Source of the DNA: Aquipuribacter hungaricus
Lineage (GTDB): Bacteria > Actinomycetota > Actinomycetes > Actinomycetales > JBBAYJ01
DNA: 64,000 bases
NCBI RefSeq assembly: GCF_042663885.1
Contig: NZ_JBHSXV010000001.1
Reading direction: 5' to 3' (one strand)
The stretch's first letter is position 1. Each line of letters begins with the position of its first letter. Position numbers and translations under genes: made by a program. The notes beneath the pieces were generated by a model. That model was not told where the DNA came from. It did not search any database and was given only the letters and a program-made list of their open reading frames with translations. Shown piece by piece: positions 9,201 to 16,343 of the stretch.

Positions 9201-10173
9201 CGGCAACGGCGGCACCTACCAGGGGTCCGTCACGGTCGAGGTCACCGGTCCGGAGGCGCTGCCGACGGTCGAGGCCTCGGCCTCACCGGGCACGGACGCC
9301 TACGACGTCGCCTTCTCCACCGGGGTCACCACCGGCGGCGTCGTCCTGCCGTTCGCGGACGGCACGACCACCTACCCGGACGTCGCCGGCACGGCCACCA
9401 TGCTGCGCGACCGCACCGGCACGGTGACCACGCTCGAGGTCACGGGCCTGCGCCCGGGCACCGCGCACATGGTCCACGTGCACGAGCAGGCCTGCGCCGT
9501 CGGCAGGGGCGGGGCGCACTTCCGCTTCGACACCTCCCAGCCCTTCGCCGAGGAGAACGAGATCTGGCTGCCCTTCACCACAGACGCCGGGGGCGCCAGC
9601 GGCCAGGTCGTCGTCCGGACCGACCTGCGGGCCGACGAGAAGGCCCGCTCGGTCGTCGTCCACGACCCTGACGACCCCTCGCTGCGCATCGCCTGCGCCG
9701 ACCTGGGGCCGGACACGGCCGGGCTCGTCTACGCGTGGGACTTCGGCGACGGCACGACCGGCACGGGCGCCGACCCGGTCCACCGCTACGCCGGTCCCGG
9801 GACCCGCACCGCCACGGTCACCGTCACCCGCCCCGGCGGCGCGTCGGTCACCAGCACGGTCGAGGTCACGGTCGCCGAGCCCCGGCTGGAGGTGACGGCG
9901 ACCGCCGCCACCCGCTGCCAGGACGGGACGGCTCAGCTGGTCGTCACGCTCGTCAACCGGGGGACGGTCACCGCGTCCGTCGTGGTGAGGAGCCAGCTCG
10001 GCGAGGAGCACACCCTCGACCTGGCACCCGGTGCCAGCGCCGAGCACGTCATGGACGACGGCGGCCGGCGTCTGACGCCGCGCAAGGTCACCGTCGACGC
10101 CTCGGCGCAGGTGGCCGGCGCGACGGCGGAGATGGACCAGCTCCGGCTGCGGTACGCGGTCCGGCGCTGCTGA
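3283..10173 (+). CDS. Giant secreted sugar-dehydrogenase/PKD/CBM/DUF1080/cupredoxin/SOD-like mosaic protein
   Basis: A 2296-residue exported protein. In order: signal peptide (1 to about 35, AxA-type site), Pro/Thr/Glu-rich linker (to 105), GSDH/PQQ-type beta-propeller of the glucose/sorbosone dehydrogenase family (about 107-593), PKD repeat, Ig-like segment, CBM6-like domain (about 796-926), PKD, DUF1080 domain now linked to 3-keto-glycoside hydrolysis (about 1031-1208, FELLFDGTD), two PKD repeats, a SELWNNDG domain (about 1400-1580), a concanavalin-like domain (about 1587-1793), a cupredoxin (about 1800-1896, ligands H, C, H, M in GHDVTS and YWCSIHGTTM), PKD, a Cu/Zn-SOD-like domain joined to a second PKD half (about 2007-2200) and a CARDB-like end. 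Probable role: extracellular binding and oxidation of plant-type sugars. GAGAGG precedes the ATG. No sortase motif. Confidence 0.85.
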   Translation: MPTWSSRRRLGPAAALVAVPALVTALLVPTVASATSTEPPAPPGPTAAPAAPSEEPTPTASPSTASAGPATAEPTPAESPDAGNPSTTPDVDDPPGDVAAAAEPPDLEDFQKVVLAQGTELGEVMELTVAPDGRVFVITRAGDISVYDPATGSVDILLNNPQLGVFSGLEDGGLGITLDPDFATNGWMYVYYAPLPESYDANRLSRFTVETHEDGESHLHVESEKVILEVGTQRNVCCHSAGSLQFGPDGVLHLSTGDNTSSSDNDGYSPHDERPGRSDYDAQKSSANTDDLRGKILRVVPRDDDQGDVDPTPGDGVSYDIPEGNLFGEGGRYPSALYPDADPDRTRPEIFAMGLRNPYRLGVDQDTGTVYWGEVGPDSRADNPNRGPRHFEEFNRTDVAMNGGWPYCGGQVGEDLTDMRFGGAYVDWDFVANRFRTNPDGSPKRFPCDDPVEMAGVNDSPNSTGLQTLPPMTDAWIPYSDVGPFRYPEVEGSTPTGGQVYRQSQNTSAAATAFPAYYEGVYFMSEMSRGWIKTVRTAEDGSIEQIDDFVSGLVAPADMEFGPDGSLYVLEYGTGFFSGSPQTKLVRIDYAVDGSAPVVRASADVTEGATPLAVAFSSEGTSDPDGEALTYAWDLDGDGTTDSTEQDPTTTYDVAGDYQARLTVTDATGKSASATVTVTAGNTRPTVELVAPLDGGFYRPGDDIAFRVVVGDGQEQVDCSRVVVQAGLGHDSHVHPNLSESGCEGTLRMSTAGDHGPDANTFGVLLASYTDGGANDGANAPLTGSDRVTLQPRLRQAEHYTASQGVGITGYDDKSGTRPGGGSIVTGVGQGDWVMWSPMSLSGMTDVHVTYSGGAGGDAAVQVRAGAPDGPLVATVPLAGGTEGQYYYRTGSGEITSREADAGGRPLYLVYTGGGEVNLDQVRFEGRGIAANTSPDITSATATPADGPAPLAVTFSAEAVDLDGDELTYAWDFGVAGTDADTATGATASWTYTEAGSRTATVTVTDSTGKTSSRAVDVTARRACTTPPTADEGFELLFDGTDTSAWRQSGPGRFVVEDCTLTSEGGLGLFWFAGQTFDDFEMKLQFRLSDEGDNSGVFARFPDPGDDPFVAVDRGHEIQIKEGQPGDEPQKTGSVYNFDREDGRNARPVGEWNDYTVRVVGQTYTMTLNGQVVNTYTSDGSRPDEGFVGLQNHGDADSVSFRDVQVRELEVDEPFVSTVDVTPTSGAAPLEVTLTADGVDRQGDAITYEWTFGDGSDVVTGGAEVTHTYTEGGSFTPSVTPVDAEGHRGAEREGETVTVLVDPVARAAADPRCGVLPVEVSFTGTATDPQGQDVTWAWDFGVAGTDDDVSTGATPTWTYTEAGEYTVTLVVTDPDGNTGRTQLRVVALADGECPAVADLSELWNNDGISTAANPADGNFDGGGWSLAAELLPEAVREQGGPVEIDGIEYVFGSPADGEANNVEADGQVIQLPTGDHDMLSVLATAHNGDVDTTGTLTYTDGTTEQVPLRFTDWAQNPKFGEQIAVDMPYRHYSGGQTSPRVMLFTQPVLLQAGKDAATLTLPDDDRLHVFAVSAVSVEEPEPCLQPVRSDSFDDDELLDSCHWQVRRPDPSLYEVSGGALRLTPDSGEYADASNIITQAAPDGPWSVTSTLSFDPDQGGQQAGLVVAGAGASGFVKLAFVNKGGGNEWIEFLKSSSPSNDGFDFSGNWHTGGGSFDGPFLPEDFPTELTLRLVSDGTSVRGYYSLDGEEFVQVGDARSLAGITAPRVGVMAVRGGASGTPVAAFDDFVWDGEAVEPGRVAVVDAVDDAGGNRWVAESTGTSEVVVEVGDTVEWQFDQATMGHDVTSRGENWDPPLREYRDAGGEPVRYTFTEPGVYSYWCSIHGTTMQGTVVVREASGENTAPTAAPTATPPSGPAPLAVQLSAGAVDADGDELAYVWDLGLADDDSDRRTTADTEAVYTEPGTYTATLTVTDGNGGTYQGSVTVEVTGPEALPTVEASASPGTDAYDVAFSTGVTTGGVVLPFADGTTTYPDVAGTATMLRDRTGTVTTLEVTGLRPGTAHMVHVHEQACAVGRGGAHFRFDTSQPFAEENEIWLPFTTDAGGASGQVVVRTDLRADEKARSVVVHDPDDPSLRIACADLGPDTAGLVYAWDFGDGTTGTGADPVHRYAGPGTRTATVTVTRPGGASVTSTVEVTVAEPRLEVTATAATRCQDGTAQLVVTLVNRGTVTASVVVRSQLGEEHTLDLAPGASAEHVMDDGGRRLTPRKVTVDASAQVAGATAEMDQLRLRYAVRRC

Positions 10174-10177
10174 GGTG

Positions 10178-10219
10178 ACGACCGAGGGGCCCCGTCACCC
10201 GACGGGGCCCCTCGGTCGT
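10178..10219 (+). terminator. Strong hairpin terminator after the giant secreted enzyme
   Basis: A perfect 19-bp stem with a 4-base loop starts five bases after the stop codon. No gene lies between it and the convergent mug gene ending at 10329, so it probably works for both strands. Confidence 0.85.
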
Positions 10220-10328
10220 GCCCGGCGCGCGGCGAGGGCTCCCCACCTTGCACCGATGTGCGGTGGCGGGGCGGTGCGACCGCGCATCCGTGCAACCTCG
10301 GGCGTCCGGCCGGGGCGCGGCGACCCGG

Positions 10329-10835
10329 TCAGGCCGGGCCCACCTCGCGGCGGAGCTCGGAGAAGCGCTCGCCGAGCTGCGCGGGCGTGTGGTGGGCGTT
10401 GAGGCCGCTGGGGTTGGGCAGCACCCAGACCCGGGTCCCGCCGAACCTCCGCTCCTGCGGCCCCAGGACGGCGCGGGGCTCGGCGAAGGCCGTGCGGTAG
10501 GCCGTCACGCCGAGGACCGCCAGCCACCGCGGACGGAGCACCGCCAGCTCGCCGGCCAGGCGCCGCCCGCCCTCGACGAGCTCCTCGGTGGACAGCTCGG
10601 ACGCGCGGGCCGTGGTCCGGGAGGCGACGTTCGTGACGCCCAGGCCGAGGGCGAGCAGCTCGTCCTGCTCGGCGGGCGCGAGCCGCCGCGGCGTGAAGCC
10701 CGACAGGTGCAGGGCGGTCCAGAACCGGTTGGCCGGGTGGGCGAAGTGGTGGCCCGTCCACGCCGTGCGCAGGCTCGGGTTGATCCCGCAGAACAGGACC
10801 CGCAGGCCCGGCGCGACCAGCGGGGACGTGGTCAT
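10329..10835 (-). CDS. mug: G/U mismatch-specific uracil-DNA glycosylase
   Basis: A 168-residue member of the MUG/TDG family of uracil-DNA glycosylases, which excise uracil and ethenocytosine from G mispairs in base excision repair. The active-site motif FCGINPSL near the N-terminus and the DNA-intercalation motif NPSGLNAHH near the C-terminus are both present, and length equals that of E. coli Mug. ATG at 10835 is used because the product then starts just before the conserved APGLRVLFCGINP core; a GTG at 10877 would add 14 residues resembling extended actinobacterial homologues. Neither start has a convincing ribosome site. Confidence 0.9.
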   Translation of the reverse strand: MTTSPLVAPGLRVLFCGINPSLRTAWTGHHFAHPANRFWTALHLSGFTPRRLAPAEQDELLALGLGVTNVASRTTARASELSTEELVEGGRRLAGELAVLRPRWLAVLGVTAYRTAFAEPRAVLGPQERRFGGTRVWVLPNPSGLNAHHTPAQLGERFSELRREVGPA

Positions 10836-10971
10836 CCCGGCCGCCCGGGCCCGCTGCTCGGCGGTCAGCGCACGCACGGGTGCAGGTGGGCCGGGCGGCA
10901 CGGGGTCGGGGTCGCGGCTCACCGGTCCATGGTCGGGCAGGGCCGGGCTCGGCCGTCGGACGGGCAGGAGC

Positions 10972-11307
10972 TCAGCCGTCGAGCCGGTCCCGCAGCGTCC
11001 CCGGGCCCATGACCTCCGTGCCCGGAGGCAGCCGGGCCCGCAGCCCCCGGTCCGCGGTGACGACGGTGCAGCCGGGGTGGGCGAGCACCTGGGCCACCAC
11101 CTCGTCGTCGCCGGACCCGCCGGCCCGCACCACCGTGAGACCGGTGACGTCGGGCACCTCGCGGGCCCGGCCCTCGACGACCGCGACCACCTCGCCGAGC
11201 CCGGCGGCGGCGAGCGCGACCAGCAGGCGGGACGTGGCGCCGGCCCGGTCGCGCCACCAGCCGTCGGGGCGGGACCCCAGCAGGTTGGCGACGTCGACCA
11301 CGAGCAC
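10972..11307 (-). CDS. Small NYN/YacP-like nuclease-domain protein
   Basis: A 111-residue protein with the layout of NYN/YacP (PIN-like) domains, which are predicted metal-dependent RNases. It opens with the acidic strand VLVVDVANLLGSRPDGWW, has a central GGSGDDEVV acidic patch and ends with TVVTADRGLRARL, the usual third acidic strand. GTG at 11307 is preferred because GGAGG lies eight bases upstream; GTG at 11322 adds five residues. It is divergent from the SNF2 gene, whose start is 57 bases away. Substrate unknown. Confidence 0.75.
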   Translation of the reverse strand: MLVVDVANLLGSRPDGWWRDRAGATSRLLVALAAAGLGEVVAVVEGRAREVPDVTGLTVVRAGGSGDDEVVAQVLAHPGCTVVTADRGLRARLPPGTEVMGPGTLRDRLDG

Positions 11308-11351
11308 CCCGGCATCCTCCACGCCCGGGGGCGCGCCCGCCCGGGGGTCCG

Positions 11352-11357
11352 TAGCCT
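11352..11357 (+). promoter_or_regulatory. Leaderless -10 (TAGCCT) of the SNF2 gene
   Basis: TAGCCT ends seven bases before the ATG at 11365 and no ribosome site is present, so transcription should start at or next to the start codon. Confidence 0.55.
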
Positions 11358-11364
11358 TGCCCGG

Positions 11365-14300
11365 ATGCCCGAGCACTGGACCGACGCCATCGACGACGAC
11401 GCCGTCCGGGCCGTCGTCGGCGACGACACGTTCCGGCGCGGTGCCGAGTACGCCCGGGCGGGGCGGGTGCAGCGCCTCACCGGCAGCGGCGGCGGCGCGC
11501 TGCTGGGGGAGGTCCGGGGCAGCGGGAACACCGTCTACTCCACCCTCGTCACGCCCTTCGCGCCCCGGCCGGGCAACCCGCGGCGATGGACGTCGCGCTG
11601 CTCCTGCCCGGTCGCCTCGGACTGCAAGCACGCCGTCGCGGTGCTCGTCGCCGCGCGCACGGGAGCCGTGGGCGCCGCCGACGAGGCCACCCCGGCCGCC
11701 GGCTGGGAGGAGCGCGTCGGCGACCTGGTCCGGCCCGCGCCCGAGCCGGCGCGCGAGCCCCGCGGGGCCGACCTCGGCCTCCAGCTGGAGGTCGTCGTCC
11801 CGCCCCGCGTGCCCGGCCGCGGCTACGGGTCGCTGCAGCCCGGCGCCCCCGACCCGCCCCGCCGGCTCCTGCTGCGCCCCGTCGTCCAGGGCCCCAAGGG
11901 CGACTGGGTGCGCGCGGGTGCGTCGTGGCGCGAGCTCGAGGACGGCGTCCCCCGCTACGGCCGCCCGACCGCCGACGCCGTCCAGCGCGAGGCCCTGCTC
12001 GAGCTGCACGCCGCCTACCTGAGCCGTGGGCGCAACCGGTACACCGCAGGGGAGCGGCCGGTCCACCTGGACGACGTCGGTCCCGCGGTGTGGCGCCTGC
12101 TGCCGGAGCTCGTCGCGGCCGGGGTCCGGCTCATGCCCGCGGCCGACCCCGACGCCCCCGTCCTGCTCGGCGGCCCGGCGGTCGCCTCGGCCGACCTGCG
12201 ACGTCCACGCGCCACCGGGCCCGCGGTGCTGGAGCCCGTCGTGACGGTGGGCGGCGCCGCGCTGCCCGCCGCCGCCGTCGACGTCGTCGGCACCCCTGTC
12301 CACGGCGTCGTGGTCGTGGCCTCCTCCGACGTCCCCCGCGCGGTCGTCCCCCGCGGCGGGCTGCTGCTGGCGCCGCTCGAGCCGACCGCGAGCCCGCAGC
12401 TGTCGACCCTGCTGCAGGAGGGCCGCCGCCTCGACATCCCCGCCGCCGACCTGCCCCGCTTCCTGCGCGAGTACTACCCGGGCCTGCGCCAGGTGGTCCC
12501 GCTCAGCTCCTCCGACGGCAGCGTCGAGCTGCCCGAGGTCGGCGAGCCGCGCCTGCACCTGGGCGTCACCCACGTCCCCGGCCCGGCCGTGCAGCTGGCG
12601 TGGGGCTTCCGCTACCCCGTGGGCAGCGACGAGGTCACGGTCCCGCTCGTCGGCGGCGCCGAGGGGCCCGCGGTCCGGGACGCCGTCGCCGAGCAGCGGC
12701 TGCTCGAGGAGGTGGCGCCGGTGCTCGAGGCGCTGCCCGGCCTGCACGGCGAGGTCGACGGCACCGTGACCCTGCTGCCGCGCACCACGCTGACCGGCCT
12801 GGCGACCGTGCGGTTCTCCGGCGACGTCATGCCGGTGCTCCGCAACGCGGGCGTCGACGTGGAGGAGACCGGCACCCCGACCGAGTTCCGCTGGACCGAC
12901 TCCGCGCCGCTCATCGAGGTGTCCGCGACCGAGTCCGGCGAGCGCGACTGGTTCGACCTGGGCGTCACGGTCTCCGTGGACGGCGAGGACATCCCCTTCC
13001 ACCCGTTGTTCGTCGCGCTCGCCCACGGCGACAGCCACCTCGTGCTGGACTCCGGCACCTGGTTCAGCATCGACCGGCCCGAGCTCTCGCAGCTGCGCAC
13101 CCTCATCGAGGAGGCGCGCGAGCTGCAGGACAAGCCGACCGACGACCTGCGCATCAGCGCCTACCAGGCCGACCTGTGGGACGAGCTCACCCAGCTCGGC
13201 GTCGTGCAGGAGCAGAGCGCCCGCTGGGACGCCGCGGTCAAGGGCCTGCTCGACGCCAGCCCCGACGACGACCCCGCGCCGCTGCCGGCCGGTCTGCAGG
13301 CGGAGCTGCGTCCCTACCAGCTCGACGGGTTCCGGTGGCTGGCGTTCCTGCGGCGCCACGGCCTGGGCGGGATCCTCGCTGACGACATGGGGCTGGGGAA
13401 GACGGTCCAGGCGCTGGCGATGGTGCTCGACGCCGTGGAGCCGGCGACCGGGCCGGGCACCGACGTCCCGTTCCTCGTCGTCGCCCCGACGTCCGTGGTG
13501 CCCAACTGGGTGCACGAGGCCGAGCGGTTCGCCCCGGGCCTCAAGGTCGTCGCGGTGACCCAGACGGAGCGGACCTCGTCGGTGCCGGTGGCCGAGCAGG
13601 TCGCCGGCGCCCACCTGGTCGTCACGTCGTACGCGCTGTTCCGCCTGGACGCGGCCGCCTACCAGGGGCTGCCGTGGGCGGGCCTGCTGCTGGACGAGGC
13701 GCAGTTCGTCAAGAACCACCAGGGCCGCACCCACCTGGTCGCGCGCCGCCTCGACGCCCCGTTCAAGCTGGCCATCACCGGCACGCCGCTGGAGAACAGC
13801 CTCATGGAGCTGTGGTCGCTGCTGTCGATCGTGGCCCCCGGGCTCTACCCGAACCCGCGCCGGTTCGCCGCGCAGTACGCCACCCCGATCAGCAAGGGCG
13901 ACACCGACCGGCTGGCGCTGCTGCGGCGACGCACCCGACCGCTCATCCGGCGCCGGACCAAGGAGCAGGTCGCGACCGAGCTGCCGCCCAAGGTCGAGCA
14001 GGTGCTCGAGGTCGCGCTCAACCCCAAGCACCGCCGGATCTACCAGACCCACCTGCAGCGGGAGCGGCAGAAGGTGCTGCGGCTCATCGACGAGCCCGAC
14101 CGCAACCGGTTCGCGATCCTGCGCTCCATCACGCTGCTGCGCCGGCTCAGCCTGGACCCGGCGCTGGTCGACGACACCTACGCCGGGGTCGCGGCGAGCA
14201 AGGTGGACGTGCTGCTCGAGCGGCTCGCCGAGGTCATCGAGGAGGGGCACCGGGCGCTGGTGTTCAGCCAGTTCACCGGCTTCCTCGCCTCGGTCCGCAC

Positions 14301-14703
14301 CCGGCTGGACGCCGAGGGGATCAGCTACTCCTACCTGGACGGGCGGACCCGTGACCGCGCCAAGCGGCTCGAGGCCTTCCGCTCCGGCGACGACCCGGTG
14401 TTCCTCATCAGCCTCAAGGCGGGCGGCGTGGGGCTCAACCTCACCGAGGCCGACTACGTCTTCATCCTCGACCCGTGGTGGAACCCGGCCGTCGAGGCGC
14501 AGGCGGTCGACCGGACCCACCGCATCGGCCAGAGCCGCACCGTCATGGTCTACCGGCTCGTGGCGACGGGGACGATCGAGGAGAAGGTCATGCAGCTCAA
14601 GGAGCGCAAGCTCGAGCTGTTCACCTCGGTGATGGACGCCGAGGACGGCGCGCTCGCCGGCGCCCTCACCGGCGAGGACCTGGTCGGCCTGCTCGAGGGC
14701 TAG
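11365..14703 (+). CDS. SWIM zinc-finger SNF2-family helicase
   Basis: A 1112-residue DEAD/H-box ATPase of the bacterial SNF2/RapA-like group, predicted to remodel nucleoprotein complexes. A SWIM zinc finger (CSCPVASDCKH) sits near residue 80, followed by a long accessory region. The helicase core runs from about residue 650: Walker A DDMGLGKT (about 673), Walker B DEAQ (about 777), ITGTPLENSLMELWSLL, then the second RecA lobe with VFSQFTGFL, LDGRTRDR and the arginine-finger motif VDRTHRIGQ (about 1050). ATG at 11365 is chosen because the SWIM finger is then properly N-terminal and a -10 box lies seven bases upstream. Ends four bases before the convergent hydrolase. Confidence 0.92.
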   Translation: MPEHWTDAIDDDAVRAVVGDDTFRRGAEYARAGRVQRLTGSGGGALLGEVRGSGNTVYSTLVTPFAPRPGNPRRWTSRCSCPVASDCKHAVAVLVAARTGAVGAADEATPAAGWEERVGDLVRPAPEPAREPRGADLGLQLEVVVPPRVPGRGYGSLQPGAPDPPRRLLLRPVVQGPKGDWVRAGASWRELEDGVPRYGRPTADAVQREALLELHAAYLSRGRNRYTAGERPVHLDDVGPAVWRLLPELVAAGVRLMPAADPDAPVLLGGPAVASADLRRPRATGPAVLEPVVTVGGAALPAAAVDVVGTPVHGVVVVASSDVPRAVVPRGGLLLAPLEPTASPQLSTLLQEGRRLDIPAADLPRFLREYYPGLRQVVPLSSSDGSVELPEVGEPRLHLGVTHVPGPAVQLAWGFRYPVGSDEVTVPLVGGAEGPAVRDAVAEQRLLEEVAPVLEALPGLHGEVDGTVTLLPRTTLTGLATVRFSGDVMPVLRNAGVDVEETGTPTEFRWTDSAPLIEVSATESGERDWFDLGVTVSVDGEDIPFHPLFVALAHGDSHLVLDSGTWFSIDRPELSQLRTLIEEARELQDKPTDDLRISAYQADLWDELTQLGVVQEQSARWDAAVKGLLDASPDDDPAPLPAGLQAELRPYQLDGFRWLAFLRRHGLGGILADDMGLGKTVQALAMVLDAVEPATGPGTDVPFLVVAPTSVVPNWVHEAERFAPGLKVVAVTQTERTSSVPVAEQVAGAHLVVTSYALFRLDAAAYQGLPWAGLLLDEAQFVKNHQGRTHLVARRLDAPFKLAITGTPLENSLMELWSLLSIVAPGLYPNPRRFAAQYATPISKGDTDRLALLRRRTRPLIRRRTKEQVATELPPKVEQVLEVALNPKHRRIYQTHLQRERQKVLRLIDEPDRNRFAILRSITLLRRLSLDPALVDDTYAGVAASKVDVLLERLAEVIEEGHRALVFSQFTGFLASVRTRLDAEGISYSYLDGRTRDRAKRLEAFRSGDDPVFLISLKAGGVGLNLTEADYVFILDPWWNPAVEAQAVDRTHRIGQSRTVMVYRLVATGTIEEKVMQLKERKLELFTSVMDAEDGALAGALTGEDLVGLLEG

Positions 14704-14706
14704 GGG

Positions 14707-16191
14707 TCAGCCGTCGGCCTGTGGGCCGCGACCGGACAGCCCCGGCGCGCGCAGGCTCGCGAGCCGGCCGCTGCCCAGCGGCTGCGTCACCCAGCGCAGC
14801 GAGACCGTCCCCGGGCCCGGGCCGACGGGGACCCGGCAGGTGACCTGGAGCCGGTGCGGCGACTCCAGGAACGCGACCCCGACGTCGAGGGTCCCCTCGT
14901 CGAGCCACCCGCCGGAGACCGCGACCGGGACCTCGCGTCCGCCGGGGTCCGTCACCGTCCACGGCTCCCCGCCCACGCGTGCCCGGACCTCGCGGCCGGC
15001 GTCGAGCAGGACGACCTCCCAGCCGTCGCTGTCCCCGACGCGCCGGACGCGCACCTCGTTCGTGGTCGGCTGCACCCGGCGGGAGGACGCGTCGGGGTCG
15101 AACACCGCGCCGTCCCACCGGTCCTGCCGCTCGGGCGGCGCGGGAGGGGACGGCTCGCCGGGCGAGCGCGGCAGGGCCAGGCCCGCGAGCCGACCGGCCA
15201 GCGCCTCGTCGTCGGCCGTGCGGCCCGCGCCCTGCAGCGCCGGCAGCAGGTGGGCCCACACCCCGTCGAGCACGCGCTGCATGTCCGTCGACTGGCCGGT
15301 GATCGCGACCACCGCGTCGTGCTCGGGCAGGACGAGGCAGAACTGCCCGTAGGCCCCGTCGCCGCGGAAGCCGTGCTGCCCGACCCACGCCTGCAGGCCG
15401 TAGCCCTGCCGCCAGTCCAGGGCGTGCGCGTCGCCCTCGTGGGGGGTGGGCACGTGCGCGGTCGACACCTGCCCGACCCAGCCCTCGGGCAGCAGGCGCT
15501 CGCCGTCCCAGACGCCGTCCTGCAGGTAGAGCTGACCGAGCCGGGCCACCGCGTCGGTCGTGGCGTGCAGGCCGCTGAAGCCGAGCTGCTGCCCCGGCGG
15601 GTACTCCTGCCACACCGCCTCGCCGATGCCGACGGGGTCGAGCACGCGCGGCCGGAGGTAGTCGAGCAGGGTCTGCCCGGTGCGCCGCTGCACGATCGCG
15701 GCCAGCGTGTACGTGGCGGGCTGGTTGTAGGCGAACACCGAGCCCGGCTCGCGCGGCGGGGGGATGCGCAGGAACGCCCGGACCGGGTCGGACGCCCCGG
15801 TGCGCACCACCGGCTCCCACATGTCGGTGGTGTGCCCGGTCGACATGGACGCGAGGTGGCGGACCAGCATCGACCGGGTGCGCGGGTCGGTGACCTCGGC
15901 GTCCAGCTCCGGGAAGCAGCCGACGACCGGCTCGTCGAGGTCGAGCAGCCCCTCGCCGACCGCGAGCCCCGCCGCCGTCGCGGTGAAGGTCTTGCTCAGC
16001 GAGTACAGGTGGTGCACCCGGTCCGCGGTGTACGGCGCCCACCACCCCGCGGCGACCACCCGGCCGTGCCGCAGCACCATGAGGCTGTGCGGCTCGACGC
16101 CGGCGGCGCCTTCCAGGTCGTCGACCAGGGCGAGGAGCCCGGCGGCGTCGACGCCCTCCGCCGACGGGGTGCTCGTGGGCAGGGTGCTCAT
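14707..16191 (-). CDS. Beta-lactamase-fold serine hydrolase (class C/DD-peptidase-like)
   Basis: A 494-residue serine hydrolase of the beta-lactamase superfamily, a group including esterases, DD-peptidases and class C beta-lactamases. The nucleophile motif S-L-S-K is at residues 64-67 and the second motif appears as YNQ at 155-157 rather than the classical YxN. The C-terminal 130 residues form a separate domain after a Pro-rich linker, probably beta-rich. No signal peptide is visible, so it is likely cytosolic and not a secreted resistance enzyme. The start at 16191 is set by a -10 box seven bases upstream. Confidence 0.85.
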   Translation of the reverse strand: MSTLPTSTPSAEGVDAAGLLALVDDLEGAAGVEPHSLMVLRHGRVVAAGWWAPYTADRVHHLYSLSKTFTATAAGLAVGEGLLDLDEPVVGCFPELDAEVTDPRTRSMLVRHLASMSTGHTTDMWEPVVRTGASDPVRAFLRIPPPREPGSVFAYNQPATYTLAAIVQRRTGQTLLDYLRPRVLDPVGIGEAVWQEYPPGQQLGFSGLHATTDAVARLGQLYLQDGVWDGERLLPEGWVGQVSTAHVPTPHEGDAHALDWRQGYGLQAWVGQHGFRGDGAYGQFCLVLPEHDAVVAITGQSTDMQRVLDGVWAHLLPALQGAGRTADDEALAGRLAGLALPRSPGEPSPPAPPERQDRWDGAVFDPDASSRRVQPTTNEVRVRRVGDSDGWEVVLLDAGREVRARVGGEPWTVTDPGGREVPVAVSGGWLDEGTLDVGVAFLESPHRLQVTCRVPVGPGPGTVSLRWVTQPLGSGRLASLRAPGLSGRGPQADG

Positions 16192-16198
16192 GCGGCTC

Positions 16199-16204
16199 AC
16201 GCTA
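16199..16204 (-). promoter_or_regulatory. Leaderless -10 (TAGCGT) of the serine hydrolase
   Basis: TAGCGT on the minus strand is separated by seven bases from the ATG at 16191, with no ribosome site between. Confidence 0.55.
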
Positions 16205-16259
16205 GCCACGACCTGCGGGCCCGGCCCGGGGAGGGCCGCGGCGACCAGAGCCCGTGGCT

Positions 16260-16297
16260 AGCGGTACCGCTGTCCTGGACAGACGTGCAGCCTGCAC
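16260..16297. promoter_or_regulatory. Cluster of three adjacent palindromes
   Basis: Within 38 bases lie AGCGGTACCGCT (16260-16271, perfect), CTGTCC-T-GGACAG (16270-16282) and GTGCAG-C-CTGCAC (16285-16297). They are about 70-105 bases upstream of the serine hydrolase start and downstream of the reductase stop at 16344. They could be operators or a transcription-end structure. Confidence 0.45.
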
Positions 16298-16343
16298 AGC
16301 TGTTCAGTCGGTGGTCATGCCCGTCACCGGCTGGTCCGTCCCC

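Noticed and set aside
10972..14520. 1182-codon minus-strand frame
   Set aside because: Only its last 111 codons (the NYN-domain protein) look like a real protein; the rest is antisense to the SNF2 helicase.
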